A model generated the notes under the pieces. It saw only the letters and a program-made list of their open reading frames with translations, was not told where the DNA came from and made no database searches. 5,536 nt of DNA from CAYZXL01 sp964482435. GTDB lineage: Bacteria; Auribacterota; JABMQX01. Positions 4,425 to 5,536 of this stretch are shown here, in pieces. Numbering within the stretch: position 1 is the first letter of the stretch; each line of letters starts with the position of its first letter. The stretch covers positions 1 to 5,536 of the forward strand of contig CAYZXL010000127.1 in assembly GCA_964482435.1 (NCBI GenBank). Direction: 5' to 3'. The position numbers and the translations under genes are program-made.

Positions 4425-5536
4425 CTAACCTACCGCGTTCTGCAGATGGACGACCTCACCGAAACCCGCAAAGTCGTTTCTTTCACTTGCTCCACCGAAC
4501 AGGATGGTTAAAATCCTTTCTCCCTTTTCCTTCATCTTTTTCTGAAGGTCAGCGCTGATGCTTGAGTAGCCGTCTGTGATGACCACCGCCTTCTCATATT
4601 GGTTTTCGAGGATCGAGCTCGCCACCGAGTCAAAAGAGGTGCCGAAGGTCGTCTTGATTTTGCCTCCGGCTAACTCGTGCATCGAGGCTTCCACGACTTC
4701 ATTCGAGAACTGATACACGCTCGTGATCTCGCTCTGAAGCCGGCGGAGGATGCCCAGGATTTCTGGCAAGTAGTCATTGACGCTTCCCGAGACGTCGAGG
4801 TAGATGGCAATGCCTTTTCTCCGTTGCATGGGCCTGTTCAGGGTGTTGTGGAAGTAAAGGGGCAGAAGACCTGATGCGAGCAGCACGAGGTCTTTCTTGG
4901 AAGGATACAGAGGAATAGGCGAGACGATGCTGTGCCTTTCCCTGAACTCCTCTTTGAACCGGTCAATCTTTCTGTCTGTTGCGTAGCCGAGCAAAAGGCT
5001 TCTTCTGATCGAAAGCTTCGACTCGAGTGCCTCCATCAAAAGCTCCGAGATGGTTGGGTAGTAACCCGCTTCCCTGCCCCCTGCGATGTCCTTCTTGATG
5101 TCCTCGGCAATTCTCGCAGCTGTTTCTCGGTCAATCGGCTCAAAGGTCGGCGCTGACTCGTTTGCTCCATTTCTGGGGACATGACTTCCGAGGAGCAACA
5201 CGCTGAAAGTCTCGCCCTGCAAAAGAATTCTCAGCGTCTGGATCATCTCTCCTGTGGTGAGTTGCTGCTCTTTTCGCCAGGAGGTGTAAAGAACCTGATA
5301 GAGCCTTTCGAAACGGGAATTCTGCAAACTGCTTCTTGGCCTGAGCAATCCCTCGACGCCTTCTTTTCGATACACTTTCGCGAAGAGCTTTCCCCCTCCC
5401 GATTCCGCAGCGTACAGCTGGCTGATGACCGCGTTGATGATGGCATCAGCAGCGAGGTTCTCGACGGAACCGCATCCATAAATAAACGACTGAAACACGA
5501 TGTGCAGGATTTCGTGAAACATCAGGCTGAACAGGT
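4425..5536 (-). CDS. VWA-domain protein with HExxH metallopeptidase-like motif (DUF2201 type), 5' end outside window
   Basis: The frame is open to the right edge. An ATG at 5522 exists but sits inside a conserved motif (LFSLMFHEILHIVF), so the true start is further upstream. HEILH (5516-5502) is the HExxH zinc-site pattern of the DUF2201 N-terminal putative metallopeptidase domain. The C-terminal half is a VWA domain: YLDVSGS (MIDAS DxSxS, 4796-4782), a TTFGTSFDSV segment supplying the MIDAS Thr, and VVITDG (MIDAS Asp at 4574-4572). The MIDAS is complete, so metal-dependent ligand binding is expected. The middle region is helical and charged. Family members are encoded with MoxR-like ATPases and are taken to act as adaptor subunits; the ATPase at 1-860 on the same strand is the likely partner. 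Stop TAG at 4427-4425. Whether the HExxH motif is catalytic cannot be judged without the rest of the N-terminus. Confidence 0.85.
   Translation of the reverse strand, partial: LFSLMFHEILHIVFQSFIYGCGSVENLAADAIINAVISQLYAAESGGGKLFAKVYRKEGVEGLLRPRSSLQNSRFERLYQVLYTSWRKEQQLTTGEMIQTLRILLQGETFSVLLLGSHVPRNGANESAPTFEPIDRETAARIAEDIKKDIAGGREAGYYPTISELLMEALESKLSIRRSLLLGYATDRKIDRFKEEFRERHSIVSPIPLYPSKKDLVLLASGLLPLYFHNTLNRPMQRRKGIAIYLDVSGSVNDYLPEILGILRRLQSEITSVYQFSNEVVEASMHELAGGKIKTTFGTSFDSVASSILENQYEKAVVITDGYSSISADLQKKMKEKGERILTILFGGASERNDFAGFGEVVHLQNAVG

Noticed and set aside
4049..4558. 169-codon plus-strand open frame over the GC-rich gap
   Set aside because: It runs into the antisense of the VWA gene, is low in complexity and has no family signature; high GC alone explains its length.

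Overview
The window looks like bacterial chromosome from an organism I cannot name. Shine-Dalgarno sites, a VWA/AAA+ ATPase pair, IS66 debris and integron-type attC sites all point to a bacterium. The mix of PIN, RelE/ParE and DUF433/DUF5615 modules is common in environmental and uncultivated lineages. No rRNA, tRNA or CRISPR array is visible.

Layout. Both ends carry incomplete minus-strand genes. On the right (4425-5536) is a VWA-domain protein with an HExxH metallopeptidase-like motif (DUF2201 type), whose start lies outside the window. On the left (1-860) is an AAA+ ATPase of MoxR-like type, whose end lies outside. Such genes normally work as an adjacent pair. Here they are separated by about 3.5 kb of plus-strand accessory DNA.

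The accessory block reads left to right as: an eroded IS66 transposase fragment (1077-1320, minus); a C-terminal remnant of an integron-type tyrosine recombinase (1386-1682, plus) whose catalytic Tyr is replaced by His; a cluster of TTATSYGGAARC repeats (1656-1795); then three two-gene toxin-antitoxin-like units, each followed by an attC-like site. These units are a frameshifted PIN toxin with a small coupled partner (1876-2499, attC 2456-2514), an antitoxin with a RelE/ParE toxin (2595-3092, attC 3183-3311), and DUF433 with a DUF5615 PIN-like toxin (3336-3925, attC 3948-4033). The attC assignments rest on paired R''/R' core sites, imperfect inverted L arms with a single unpaired base, and their position just 3' of each gene pair. 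A GC-rich, apparently non-coding gap (4034-4424) with a candidate terminator leads to the VWA gene.

Interpretation. I read the centre as a small integron cassette array, or a cluster of attC sites with a dead integrase, carrying only toxin-antitoxin cassettes and lodged between the two genes of a VWA/ATPase chaperone-like pair. The integrase remnant points the same way as the cassettes, which is the reverse of the classical integron layout. The two intact TA cassettes may stabilise the block. The component families are known. What is unusual is the combination and the location.
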